64,000 nt of DNA from JACKFE01 sp050248735 (GCA_050248735.1 JBFWRU010000001.1:248001-312000); one strand, 5' to 3'. Counted from the first letter of the stretch, positions 43,308 through 52,622 are shown. The notes: generated by a model from the sequence alone, not told the origin. A program made the numbers and translations.

Positions 43308-44632
43308 GCGAAAAACTCCCACAGTCCATCGAGATTGAACAGCTTTTTCGTGAATTGTTTCCCATCTGTCGAAGTATTACCGGGGACGGAGTTCGGCAAA
43401 CCTTACGACGCCTTCAAGCGATCGCGTCCTTCATAATGGAGGAGATCTCTAGTGGAACTCAAGTTTTTGACTGGGTGGTCCCCGATGAGTGGCGAGTGAG
43501 GGAAGCGTATGTTGAAACTATAGATGGAAAGCGGGTCATTGATTTTCGCGATCATTATCTTCATTTAGTTGGTTACAGCGTGCCTTTTTCCGGTGAACTC
43601 GGATTTGATGAATTGGCCTCACATCTCCATACTCTTCCTGACCAACCTGATGCTATTCCTTATCGCACTTCGTACTATAGGCGAGATTGGGGGTTTTGCC
43701 TTTCTCACAAGACATTCTGCCAGCTTGACCCTTCTTCTCGTTATCGAGTAGTGGTGAATACCGAACTTTTTCCAGGGTCGTTAACTTTGGGAGAAGCGGT
43801 CCTGCCAGGATCGTCAGGGTCTGAATTCATTGTTCATACCTATTGCTGCCATCCCATGATGGGAAATGACAATCTTTCTGGCATGGTCCTGTGGGCATTG
43901 CTTCTTCGATATTTAGGGAATAGGCCTCGCCGTCATGGCTATCGGTTTATCATCGCACCGGAGACTATCGGGACGTTGGCCTATCTTGATCTTCGGAAAA
44001 ATACATTGGATTCCGTGATTGGCGGGTTTGTGCTCACGACCGTGGCCGGTCCGGGTCCATTTTCACTTAAAGAAAGTTTTCAGAAGAATACATGGGTTGA
44101 TCGGGCTGCACGTTCTGTTCTGGCTGATACTGAAAAAGAATTTTTGCATTATCCGTTCGATGTTTTTGGAAGTGATGAGAGACAATATTCCTCACCAGGA
44201 TTTCGAATTCCCATGGTCACGATTGCTCGTAGCCAATATCATCATTATCCTGCTTATCATTCGTCACTCGATGATCTCAATTATATTTCTCCCGCCTCCT
44301 TGATGAAATCTTTTCAGGTCTATTTGGATATAATTGATATTCTTGAACGAGATGCGGTTGTTCATTCCCTTTCCCCATTTGGAGAGCCTATGCTGGGTAA
44401 AAGAGGTCTATATCCGATGTTGGGTGGTGGATTAAGGGCTTCAGGGAAAGACGATCCTCATCAACCATTACACACCATCCTTTGGATAGCCTTCCTAGCC
44501 GACGGTCGTCATAGTCTGTTGAATATAGCGGAAAAAACAGGCAGGTCATTCAAGGAAGTGGCTGAAATTGCCGTGCAATTGGAAGAACAGGGGTTACTTC
44601 GTCTGGAGATGCCCAAGGAGAGTTTGCTGTGA
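43304..44632 (+). CDS. M28-aminopeptidase-like protein (DUF4910 type) of a glycan cluster
   Basis: A 442-residue protein. It opens IEQLFRELFPICRSITGDGVRQT, the standard start of the DUF4910/DUF2172 family, which occurs mainly in surface-glycan loci. A zinc-peptidase-like core shows HTYCCHPMMGNDNLSGM (metal-type His and Asp), APETIGTLAYL (Glu) and YHSSLDDLNYI (His). The last 70 residues resemble a winged helix (SLLNIAEKTGRSFKEVAEI). Members look like aminopeptidases but their role in glycan synthesis is unknown; hydrolysis of an N-acyl group on the sugar is possible. It overlaps both neighbours by 4 bases. Confidence 0.75.
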   Translation: MSEKLPQSIEIEQLFRELFPICRSITGDGVRQTLRRLQAIASFIMEEISSGTQVFDWVVPDEWRVREAYVETIDGKRVIDFRDHYLHLVGYSVPFSGELGFDELASHLHTLPDQPDAIPYRTSYYRRDWGFCLSHKTFCQLDPSSRYRVVVNTELFPGSLTLGEAVLPGSSGSEFIVHTYCCHPMMGNDNLSGMVLWALLLRYLGNRPRRHGYRFIIAPETIGTLAYLDLRKNTLDSVIGGFVLTTVAGPGPFSLKESFQKNTWVDRAARSVLADTEKEFLHYPFDVFGSDERQYSSPGFRIPMVTIARSQYHHYPAYHSSLDDLNYISPASLMKSFQVYLDIIDILERDAVVHSLSPFGEPMLGKRGLYPMLGGGLRASGKDDPHQPLHTILWIAFLADGRHSLLNIAEKTGRSFKEVAEIAVQLEEQGLLRLEMPKESLL

Positions 44633-45429
44633 GGATTCTGATGCTCTGTGGGGATCACGTGCGGCATCGATTCGTCACCAACAAGTTAGCCGAAAATTTT
44701 GAGATTTGCGGTTTGGTAATGCAGAAGCGTGAACCCATGGTCCAGACACCACCGGTGGGATTGGCTCCGAAAGACCGCAAAAACTTTTCACGTCACTTTG
44801 AAGAGCGTGATGCGACCGAAACCCAATTTTTTGGTAATCCAATCCGCTGTGAGGCCCCCATTCTTGTGGTAGATGCTCAAGGGCTCAACCAGAGTGAATC
44901 CCTGCAGTTTGTCTCGAAGGCCAATGCCGATGCCGCACTGGTTTTTGGGACCGGATTGTTGGGAAAGGAATTGCTGGCTCAACTTCCTCATAATACGCTG
45001 AATCTTCACCTGGGTCTATCGCCTCGATATAGAGGGGCGGCGACCTTATTCTGGCCGTTTTATTTTCTCGAACCGGCTTGGGCGGGCGCGACGTTTCATT
45101 TTTTGGTTTCCGAGCCGGATGCCGGCGATATTGTCCATCAAGTATGTCCCCCCTTGCATCGTTCGGACGGCATCCATGATGTGGGTTGTCGAACGGTGGT
45201 GTGCGCTACAGAAGAGGCTATCCATCTCTTTGAGCGCTTGAGAGCAATCGGCAAGTGGGAAGGGAAACGGCAGAAAAGCACAGGTAAAAATTTCCTTGTC
45301 CGTGACTTTCAAGCCCAACACCTCAGAGTCATTTACGATCTTTACGAGAACAGAATTGTCCAGGCATATTTAGATGGGGAACTGTCAGATCGTCGGCCGA
45401 CTCTCATACGCCATCCAGGAATCGAATAA
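44629..45429 (+). CDS. Formyltransferase-family protein (sugar N-formyltransferase candidate)
   Basis: A 266-residue protein starting at GTG, overlapping the gene before it (GTGA). It carries the formyl-transferase active-site set: Asn125 and His127 in LNLHLGLSPRYRGA, and Asp164 in SEPDAGDIV. This is the pattern of 10-formyl-tetrahydrofolate-dependent enzymes such as methionyl-tRNA formyltransferase and the sugar formyltransferases ArnA, VioF and WlaRD. In this setting an amino-sugar acceptor is likely. The C-terminal part is short, unlike that of tRNA formyltransferase. Confidence 0.78.
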   Translation: MRILMLCGDHVRHRFVTNKLAENFEICGLVMQKREPMVQTPPVGLAPKDRKNFSRHFEERDATETQFFGNPIRCEAPILVVDAQGLNQSESLQFVSKANADAALVFGTGLLGKELLAQLPHNTLNLHLGLSPRYRGAATLFWPFYFLEPAWAGATFHFLVSEPDAGDIVHQVCPPLHRSDGIHDVGCRTVVCATEEAIHLFERLRAIGKWEGKRQKSTGKNFLVRDFQAQHLRVIYDLYENRIVQAYLDGELSDRRPTLIRHPGIE

Positions 45430-46364
45430 TGCCTGCAAATGGTCAGGCTTTCCCATGCAATCTGAATTTGTCACACCTGAAGAAGCTATTTGAGGCTGGG
45501 GAAAATATTTCCGACTATGTGCTTCGTGAAACGGGAGACCCGGAATTAGCCGTTTTTTTGTCATATGAAATTCAGGCCGGGAGTTATATCGCATCGATTG
45601 AAGGCGAAAAGAATACCGAAACCTTTCGTAGATCTATGAAGCAGTTTGCCGATCTATTTATTCGACTGGGTCCGCGTAGCATTTTGGAGGCAGGCGTGGG
45701 AGAGGGTACGACTCTTTTTAATATTGTGCCGTTTTTATCGGATGCTGGGACGGCATTCCAGTGGATGGGTGGATTCGACCTTTCTCTTTCCAGGATTCTA
45801 TTCGCTCAAAACTATGGTAAAAGAAAGCTGGAAGATAATGCCTGTTCGCTTTTTACCGGTCGTATCGAGCAAATCCCTCTTGCGGACGAGAGTGTGGATC
45901 TTGTGTTTACCTCCCACGCACTTGAACCCAATAGAGGAAAGGAAGGAGCGATCATTGCCGAGTTGTATCGTGTAGCTCGGCAATGGCTAGTCCTGCGTGA
46001 GCCTAGTTTTGATCTCGGCGATCAGCAAACCCGTGATCATATCAACCGATTCCGCTATGCAGACAACATCATCGGAACTATTCGGGAGGGGCCCTATGAC
46101 GTCATGGAACACCGGTTGTGGGGTTATGACTTCAATCCCAATAATCAGACGGCAGTGACTGTGATATGCAAATCGAAAGAGCGAAAATCTTCTAATGTAA
46201 AAAGTCCCCAGTTTATCAATCCTATCACCCGATTCGGCTTAGTGCAGCGAGATGGATTTCTTTATGATACTCAAGGGTGTGTGATTTTCCCATTAGTTTC
46301 TGGTATCCCGTGCCTTCTACGGGAGAATGCGTTGCTTTGTGCCAATCTGCCGGAACCCATGTAG
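45429..46364 (+). CDS. Class I SAM-dependent methyltransferase with C-terminal Trm112-like tail
   Basis: A 311-residue protein joined to the formyltransferase gene by TAATG. Motif I ILEAGVGEGTTLFNIV lies near residue 79, with FDLSLSRILFAQ and IPLADESVDLVFTSHALE following. The last 55 residues (FGLVQRDGFLYDTQGCVIFPLVSGIPCLLRE) resemble the Trm112-like zinc-free fold seen in glycan-cluster methyltransferases. Probably acts on a sugar of the same chain. Confidence 0.75.
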   Translation: MPANGQAFPCNLNLSHLKKLFEAGENISDYVLRETGDPELAVFLSYEIQAGSYIASIEGEKNTETFRRSMKQFADLFIRLGPRSILEAGVGEGTTLFNIVPFLSDAGTAFQWMGGFDLSLSRILFAQNYGKRKLEDNACSLFTGRIEQIPLADESVDLVFTSHALEPNRGKEGAIIAELYRVARQWLVLREPSFDLGDQQTRDHINRFRYADNIIGTIREGPYDVMEHRLWGYDFNPNNQTAVTVICKSKERKSSNVKSPQFINPITRFGLVQRDGFLYDTQGCVIFPLVSGIPCLLRENALLCANLPEPM

Positions 46365-46372
46365 GTTTTGAG

Positions 46373-47530
46373 GTGTTTTTTAAATGTGAAGTGTCTGATA
46401 GAGAAGAACCCTGGCCCTCCCTGAATGCCGCTTTGGTGGAAGGGCTTATACTAGAAATACGAAGTCAAGATAGGGCCCTATTGGATCTTAGGGTTACCTT
46501 TGGAACACGGATCCTGGCACAAAGCTTAATCGGAAAACAAAAGTCCCCAGAAACCGTATTGATCGTGCCCTTACTGGGATTGCCGCCACGTTGCAATTTA
46601 GAGGTCTTTGGGCATAAGGCAGGTGGGATGAAACGTATTGCAACTGTTGTTATTGAACGACCCCTTTTGCGGACTACTGATGATCCGAACAGACTTTGTC
46701 CTCTAATGGTGACTTCGGTTGGGCGTAGTGGTTCAACTCTCCTCATGCAATTGCTTGGCGCCCATCCGGAAGTTGCTGTCCGCCTTAAGTATCCAATGGA
46801 AACGACGTTTGCCAGAAAAAAATTTCATGGAATTATTGATGGAGTAACCCATCTGTGCCAAACCCATGTGAAGTCATGCCCCTCTATTCAAGAAGCGAAG
46901 AATGAAATACAAACGAAAGTTACTGCGTTCATTGATAAAGAGGTTCTGGAGATTGGTCGATGGTATCAGACTCTTCATTATGAGCAGAGTGGTAACATTA
47001 TAGCCCCAAAATATTTTGCCGAGAAAAATCTTTCTCCCGAGTGGTTCGTATGGGAGGCTTGTCCAAATGCAAAGGAAATTTTTCTGGTGCGGGACCCCAG
47101 GGACATGATTTGCTCCTCTTTGGCATTCAATCGAAAACGCGGTCGTTTGGCTTTCGGCCGTCAGGATGTAGGAACCGATCTTGAATACGTAGCGCACCGG
47201 GCATCAATGATGCGCCCTTGGGTTGTTGAGCCGTGGTTGGCAAGACGGGATCGTAGTTTGTTGGTGCGTTACGAAGAGTTAATTCTAAATGGACCGGAAG
47301 TGCTCATGGGAATTTTTCAATATCTTGGTATTGAGGCTACTCCTTCACGGGTAAATGCTTCCCTGGAGGCGATTGAAGCTTCAGGGGAGATCGCAAAAAA
47401 ACACTCAACAACGGAAGTCCCTTTCCAATCGATTGGGCGTTGGCGGAGCGAAATGTCCTCCGATATGATTTCTGTCTGTAACAAGGAATTTGTGGATTTC
47501 TTGTCAATATTCAAATACCCACTGGAGTAA
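46373..47530 (+). CDS. PAPS-dependent sulfotransferase
   Basis: A protein of about 385 residues. The C-terminal part is a sulfotransferase: the 5'-phosphosulfate loop VTSVGRSGSTLLMQLLGAHP lies near residue 112 and the 3'-phosphate segment FLVRDPRDMICSSLAFNRKRG near 237, both diagnostic for PAPS binding. The first 100 residues form a separate beta-rich domain of unknown role. The frame opens at 46277 within the previous gene, but the GTG at 46373, with an AGG 7 bases ahead, avoids an 88-base overlap. Sulfation of a cell-surface glycan is inferred. Confidence 0.8.
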   Translation: MFFKCEVSDREEPWPSLNAALVEGLILEIRSQDRALLDLRVTFGTRILAQSLIGKQKSPETVLIVPLLGLPPRCNLEVFGHKAGGMKRIATVVIERPLLRTTDDPNRLCPLMVTSVGRSGSTLLMQLLGAHPEVAVRLKYPMETTFARKKFHGIIDGVTHLCQTHVKSCPSIQEAKNEIQTKVTAFIDKEVLEIGRWYQTLHYEQSGNIIAPKYFAEKNLSPEWFVWEACPNAKEIFLVRDPRDMICSSLAFNRKRGRLAFGRQDVGTDLEYVAHRASMMRPWVVEPWLARRDRSLLVRYEELILNGPEVLMGIFQYLGIEATPSRVNASLEAIEASGEIAKKHSTTEVPFQSIGRWRSEMSSDMISVCNKEFVDFLSIFKYPLE

Positions 47531-47534
47531 ACTC

Positions 47535-48311
47535 ATGAAAAAGTCAACATTGCTCCGCGCTGAAGATTATATGCAGGCTAATTATCTATCGGATTCTACT
47601 GTTTTGCGTGCAGGGGGTGACCCTTTTTTAGCTTTTCTCAATGGGCAAAGGGTATACGATTGGTTATCAGTTCATGTTCCTGAACACTGCTATGGCGATA
47701 TTTTGGATGTTGGGTGCGGTGATGGCCGGGTTGCCGCAGCATTTGGTCGGGATAAAAGCTATGAAGGACGCTATTTTGGATTTGACATTAACCGTGATCG
47801 AATTGAAGCATTGAAAAATATTTTTGCGGAACGGAAAAAGTTTGAGTTTGGATACGCTGATATTGCTCATTCTTACTATAATCCTACTGGACGATTAAGC
47901 CCTCTCGAATTTCGGTATTCAGAAGCAGAAGTTCAAGGGGCTTTTGATCTCATAATTTACAATTCTATTTTTTCGCACATGGCCGTTTGTGCGATCAAGC
48001 GCCACCTTCAGGAAGCGGTAAAATACCTTCGTGTTAATGGGCGGATTTGGCTTACGGGATATATGTTAGACAATGAGATGGTGGATGGATTCTCAAATAA
48101 ATATTGGGCATTTTGTACCCCATATGATCTTGGGTTTTCAGCAATTCCAAAGAATCCTGAGGGTTGTGTAGCGTTTCATGAAAGGATATGGCATGAAATT
48201 GTGTCAGAAGTGAATTTGGTTTTTATTCATATAATTCGTGGATATTGGCAGACAAGCACTCGATCTCTTGATCAACACAAACAAGACGTTATGATTTTAG
48301 GGATTCACTAA
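47535..48311 (+). CDS. Class I SAM-dependent methyltransferase
   Basis: A 258-residue protein. The SAM site is ILDVGCGDGRVAAAFG near residue 57, followed by YFGFDINRDRIEALKNIF and FDLIIYNSIFSHMAVCAIKRHL. The start at 47535 follows the sulfotransferase stop by 4 bases; the frame runs on upstream to 47490 but that lies inside the sulfotransferase. It reads richer in A+T than its neighbours. A 190-base AT-rich gap without a gene follows. Confidence 0.78.
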   Translation: MKKSTLLRAEDYMQANYLSDSTVLRAGGDPFLAFLNGQRVYDWLSVHVPEHCYGDILDVGCGDGRVAAAFGRDKSYEGRYFGFDINRDRIEALKNIFAERKKFEFGYADIAHSYYNPTGRLSPLEFRYSEAEVQGAFDLIIYNSIFSHMAVCAIKRHLQEAVKYLRVNGRIWLTGYMLDNEMVDGFSNKYWAFCTPYDLGFSAIPKNPEGCVAFHERIWHEIVSEVNLVFIHIIRGYWQTSTRSLDQHKQDVMILGIH

Positions 48312-48501
48312 TCTTAGTGTACTAACATAAAATAACCCAATAGTGGATAAGACCAAACTGAGAACTACAATGACAGTTAGTTGCATGTGGAGATTACGTT
48401 GAACGCCAAAAAACTCGATGATTTCTGCCGAAAATATTTAAGGCGTTCTGCTTGGTTTTAGGTATGCACTTGAGGCAGTCTTTTAATATTGTTCAATATT
48501 T

Positions 48502-50265
48502 ATGGGCCTAAAATTTTTTTTAAAACGACAATTGGAGCGAAGCGGTGTTCTGTACAGAAATTTTCGATTGCTTCGGAGGCGCTATCAAGCTAATCGAATG
48601 CAAGATTGGAACTGGAGGGTGTTCCTAAATCACCTGAATCGTCCTGAAGATATTATTAAACGAATACAGGGAGATATGGTGTTAGGCTCACCCAAAGTTT
48701 TGGTAGCCACAAGTATCGGGGGATATTTTCCGGCCGCGACATTGGAAAGCCTGCTTGGAATAGCTTTAAAACAGCGGCGGGCTGAAGCCCATGTGCTCTT
48801 GTGTGATGCCGTTCTGCCGGCTTGTATGGATTGTGATGTGACCTGGTATCCAAAACAGGAGCAGTTTGTGGAGCATGGCCCATCTAAAGATCTGTGCGTG
48901 GCATGCTTTGATCCTGCGGCTCAGATCTTCGAAGCGTTGGGTATTGTCGTACATAAATATAGTGAGTGGATATCTCCCGAAGAACGAGAGGCTGCCCGGG
49001 AACTTTCCTCCAGCATTCCCTTTGAACAGATTCCCGAATTTGTATGGGAGGGAATTTCGATAGGAGAACATGGCCTGGCGGGGGCTTTAAGGTTTTTTGC
49101 GCGAGCGACCCTGGGCGATGAACCGCATGCCGAAGCGGTTTTGAGACGATTTTTCCATGGAGCCCTGGTGACAGCCTACGTGGGACGGAACATTCTTGTG
49201 GGAAACCGTTTTGATTGCGCCGTATTCCATCATGGTATTTATGTGCCCCAAGGCATTATCGGGGAAGTTGCCAGGAAGTATGGCGTAAGAGTGGTGAATT
49301 GGAATCCTGCTTATCGTAAGAATTGTTTTATTTTTAGCCATGGATCGACCTATCACCATACCATGATGGACGAACCGATATCTGTCTGGGAAGATCTGCC
49401 CTGGACATCCGCAATGGATGAGAAACTTGCGGCTTATCTGCAAAGTCGCGAACAGGGAACTCATGATTGGATCTATTTTCATGAACGACCGATTGACGAA
49501 CTTGAGCAATGGATTCATGAAAATGGCCTTGACCCTCTAAAACCCTGCATCGGATTGCTTACGAACGTCATGTGGGATGCTCAATTGCATTATCCAAAAA
49601 ATGCCTTTCCCAATATGCTGGTATGGATACTTCAGACGATCCGGTATTTTTCTGCCAGGCCGCACTTACAGCTGATTATACGGGTACACCCTGCCGAACG
49701 ATTGGGGGCCATTCCGTCTCGCCAGTTCGCCGTTGAGGAAATTAAGAAAGCTTTCCCTGATCTTCCGAAGAATGTCTTTCTAATTGGTCCGGAAAACCGT
49801 TTATCGACCTACTCCGTAATGAAACAGTGTAACGGGGTGTTGATTTATGGTACCAAGATGGGAGTGGAGCTGTGCAGTATAGGTATTCCGGTCATCGTGG
49901 CTGGGGAGGCCTGGATCCGCAATAAAGGGCTCACGGTTGATGCCGGCACTCGGGAAGAATATTTTCAATTTCTGGACAAGCTACCTTTTTCATCAAAGAT
50001 GACGCCTGAACAAACAGAGCGAGCCAGGAAGTATGCCTACCATTTCTTTTTCCGGCGTATGATCCCGCTTAATTGTTTGACCCCGATCGGTCATTGGCCC
50101 CTCTACCATGTCAATATATCAAAGCTTGAGGACATCCAACCGGGGAAGGACCTGGGACTGGATGTGATTTGTGAAGGAATTCTTTCTGGGACGCCATTCG
50201 TGTTTCCTGAAGAACAGCGGAAAGACCCTATTCCAGCCGGTATCATGAATAAATATTCGGCTTAG
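48502..50265 (+). CDS. GT-B-like capsule/surface glycan protein, large
   Basis: A 587-residue soluble protein. It starts with a basic segment and VLVATSIGGYFPAATLESLL near residue 60. Three Cys near 105-132 (ACMDCDV, CVACFDP) suggest a metal or a redox site. In the C-terminal half LQLIIRVHPAERLG near 400 and YSVMKQCNGVLIYGTKMGVELCSIGIPVIVAG near 440-475 match the nucleotide-sugar half of capsule polysaccharide proteins of the KpsS/KpsC and related GT-B type. Its activity is unknown. The Arg-x-His-Pro motif is shared with the gene at 27382 (IRPHPKF), so these two may be distant relatives. Confidence 0.6.
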   Translation: MGLKFFLKRQLERSGVLYRNFRLLRRRYQANRMQDWNWRVFLNHLNRPEDIIKRIQGDMVLGSPKVLVATSIGGYFPAATLESLLGIALKQRRAEAHVLLCDAVLPACMDCDVTWYPKQEQFVEHGPSKDLCVACFDPAAQIFEALGIVVHKYSEWISPEEREAARELSSSIPFEQIPEFVWEGISIGEHGLAGALRFFARATLGDEPHAEAVLRRFFHGALVTAYVGRNILVGNRFDCAVFHHGIYVPQGIIGEVARKYGVRVVNWNPAYRKNCFIFSHGSTYHHTMMDEPISVWEDLPWTSAMDEKLAAYLQSREQGTHDWIYFHERPIDELEQWIHENGLDPLKPCIGLLTNVMWDAQLHYPKNAFPNMLVWILQTIRYFSARPHLQLIIRVHPAERLGAIPSRQFAVEEIKKAFPDLPKNVFLIGPENRLSTYSVMKQCNGVLIYGTKMGVELCSIGIPVIVAGEAWIRNKGLTVDAGTREEYFQFLDKLPFSSKMTPEQTERARKYAYHFFFRRMIPLNCLTPIGHWPLYHVNISKLEDIQPGKDLGLDVICEGILSGTPFVFPEEQRKDPIPAGIMNKYSA

Positions 50266-50361
50266 AAATTTTCCTTCCTGGCCTGGGTAGAACAATAATT
50301 ATTCATTGGTGAAAACGATCCAGCTTGTGACTCTAGCCATTTTTGAAAAACTGGAAGTGGT

Positions 50362-51477
50362 ATGAAGGGCTTGGCGGTTAATGCGTCAATCCTTGATCCT
50401 ATCTTAAGCGGACTTGGGGTCTACACAGTCAACCTTATTGAGGAATTAAAGACTCTTCACGATGATCTTCTCGTGTATTCTGCCCAACCGGATGTATTGT
50501 CCAAAGGTCGGATTCGAATTAAACACATTCCCATGTCGATGGGACCTGCTTATGGCAAACGTGGCCATTTACGAAGGTTGCTTTGGACCCAATTCGTCCT
50601 TTCCAGAGAAATTATTCGGGATAAAGCCACGGCATTATTGTGCCCTATTCCCGAAGGGATCCTTGGCGGAAGCGTGCCTCAATATGTCGTTGTGCACGAT
50701 GTCACCCCTCTGAGGTTTCCGAAGGAATACCTCCTTCAATGGGGGTTCTACCAATCCTATGTAAGGGTTCTCCTACGAAAAGTCCGCCGTGTCATCACCG
50801 TCTCTGCACAGACAAAGTCCGACGTTATTCAATTCCTTGGAGTCCACACTTCAGGAATAGACGTGGTCCCTGGTGGCTGTAATCATGAATTATTCCATCC
50901 AGGAATCAGGTCTGATTCAGTCAAGGAGAAATATCAGTTAGAGGACTATGTCCTGTATGTGGGGAATTTTCATCCTCATAAAAACCTCCTTCGTCTCATT
51001 CAGGCCTTTTCGAGAGTGGCTGCGGTCAGTCAGCTTCAATTGGTCATTGCCGGAAAAAAAGATGCCCGCTTTTTCCCCGGACTTCAGGCAGAAGTTGAAA
51101 GGTTAGGAGTGAAGGAAAAAGTTGTATTTCTTGGGTATGTGTCCCTTCAGGACCTGCCTGGACTGTACGCGGGTGCCTCTAGTTTTATTCTTCCCTCATT
51201 ATATGAGGGATTTGGCCTTCCCCTATTGGAAGCCATGGCTTGCGGGGTGCCGGTTATTACAGGGAATTCTGGAGCAATGAAGGAGGTCATAGGAGATGCA
51301 GGTGTATTGGTCGATCCGACCAGACCGGATGACCTGGCAGATGCCATGCATCAGGTTGTCGCTAATAGAGGTGTCAGAGAAGCACTCTCTCATGCAGGCA
51401 TTGAGCGAGCTCGGCACTATTCTTGGCGAAGAACGGCTCAAAAGATTTCAAATATTATTCAAGAGGACCGTCCATGA
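50362..51477 (+). CDS. Glycosyltransferase family 4
   Basis: A 371-residue GT-B retaining glycosyltransferase. It has the N-terminal Gly-rich loop LSGLGVYTVNLIEEL, LLYVGNFHPHKNLLRLIQAF-like donor region (residues about 197-215 read VLYVGNFHPHKNL), and the EX7E segment PSLYEGFGLPLLEAMACGVPVI near 275-297. The stop overlaps the next start (ATGA). Sugar and linkage cannot be told. Confidence 0.9.
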   Translation: MKGLAVNASILDPILSGLGVYTVNLIEELKTLHDDLLVYSAQPDVLSKGRIRIKHIPMSMGPAYGKRGHLRRLLWTQFVLSREIIRDKATALLCPIPEGILGGSVPQYVVVHDVTPLRFPKEYLLQWGFYQSYVRVLLRKVRRVITVSAQTKSDVIQFLGVHTSGIDVVPGGCNHELFHPGIRSDSVKEKYQLEDYVLYVGNFHPHKNLLRLIQAFSRVAAVSQLQLVIAGKKDARFFPGLQAEVERLGVKEKVVFLGYVSLQDLPGLYAGASSFILPSLYEGFGLPLLEAMACGVPVITGNSGAMKEVIGDAGVLVDPTRPDDLADAMHQVVANRGVREALSHAGIERARHYSWRRTAQKISNIIQEDRP

Positions 51478-52622
51478 GGGTTGCCCTGATTCATGATTGG
51501 CTGACGGGCATGCGTGGTGGAGAGAGATGCTTGGAAATATTTTGTGAATTGTTTCCTGATGCCCCGATTTATACCCTGATTCATCAGAAAGGAAGTGTGT
51601 CACAAATCATTGAGCGGCATCCCATCGTGTCCAGTGTGCTCAACCGGCTTCCGTGGATGTCCAAGCACTATCGCTATTGGCTTCCCCTGTTCCCCCGGGC
51701 TATTCAAGCATTCAACTTAAAGGGGTTTGATTGTATTCTCAGTTCGAGCCATTGTGTGGCAAAAGGAGTGCGCGTGCCACAGGGGACTTGCCATCAATCC
51801 TATATTCATACTCCCATGCGATATATTTGGGATGCTCATGCGCAGTATTGTCGTGAGGGAACGGGGTTGAATCTCGGAGCCCTGGGCATGAAAGTGTTTC
51901 GTCATCGACTACAACAATGGGATGTGCAATCCAATCAGCACGTCCACGATTTTATTGCCAACTCTCATCATGTGGCGGAGCGTGTACATCGGCACTATGG
52001 ACGCAAAGCAAGCGTGGTGCATCCACCGGTCGATTGGCAGACATTTTCGGTTTCCGAGCAAGACGAGGGCTTTTATCTCATGGTCACGGCATTTGCCCCT
52101 TATAAACGTGTCGACCTGGCCATTCATGCTGCCAATGAGATGAAGCGACCCTTGAAGATCGTGGGAAGGGGGCAAGAGGAACAATATTTGAAGGGATTAG
52201 CCGGTCCCACAGTCGAGTTTCTGGGCTGGCAGCCGGATGGAGATGTTCGAGAGTTATACAGGAAATGCCGTGCTGTTCTCTTTCCTGGTGAAGAAGATTT
52301 TGGTATTGTTCCTTTAGAAGCCATGGCATGCGGAAAAGCTGTGATTGCCTATGGAAAAGGAGGGGTGCTGGAGACAGTGCTTCCCCTTAACCCCCTTCCT
52401 GCAATTCCCCCAAACGTCCCTCCTACAGGAGTATTCTTTTATGAACAATCTACGCAACCGCTTATCAATGCGATTCAATTATTTGAATCACGAAAAAACG
52501 AGTTTTCCCCACACGCTATTCGGGCTCATATAGAGCCGTTTGATCGAGTGCATTTCAAGGAACGAATGAAGCAAGTCATCATGACGAATTATGAATATTT
52601 TTGTCTGACTCAGAAATGCTGA
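51474..52622 (+). CDS. Glycosyltransferase family 4
   Basis: A 382-residue GT-B enzyme. It begins MRVALIHDWLTGMRGGE, a start common in WcaI/PimB-like transferases, and carries LFPGEEDFGIVPLEAMACG with the two Glu residues of the donor site, then AVIAYGKGG. The start at 51474 is inside the previous stop (ATGA); the frame open to 51423 is not used. Its end overlaps the WcaJ-like gene by 7 bases. Together these three genes probably begin the repeat unit. Confidence 0.9.
   Translation: MRVALIHDWLTGMRGGERCLEIFCELFPDAPIYTLIHQKGSVSQIIERHPIVSSVLNRLPWMSKHYRYWLPLFPRAIQAFNLKGFDCILSSSHCVAKGVRVPQGTCHQSYIHTPMRYIWDAHAQYCREGTGLNLGALGMKVFRHRLQQWDVQSNQHVHDFIANSHHVAERVHRHYGRKASVVHPPVDWQTFSVSEQDEGFYLMVTAFAPYKRVDLAIHAANEMKRPLKIVGRGQEEQYLKGLAGPTVEFLGWQPDGDVRELYRKCRAVLFPGEEDFGIVPLEAMACGKAVIAYGKGGVLETVLPLNPLPAIPPNVPPTGVFFYEQSTQPLINAIQLFESRKNEFSPHAIRAHIEPFDRVHFKERMKQVIMTNYEYFCLTQKC

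Noticed and set aside
48312..48501. Search for a promoter or small gene in the 190-base AT-rich gap
   Set aside because: A TTAGT/ACTAA repeat and a TTGAAC are present, but no -10 at the right distance and no frame with a start signal.
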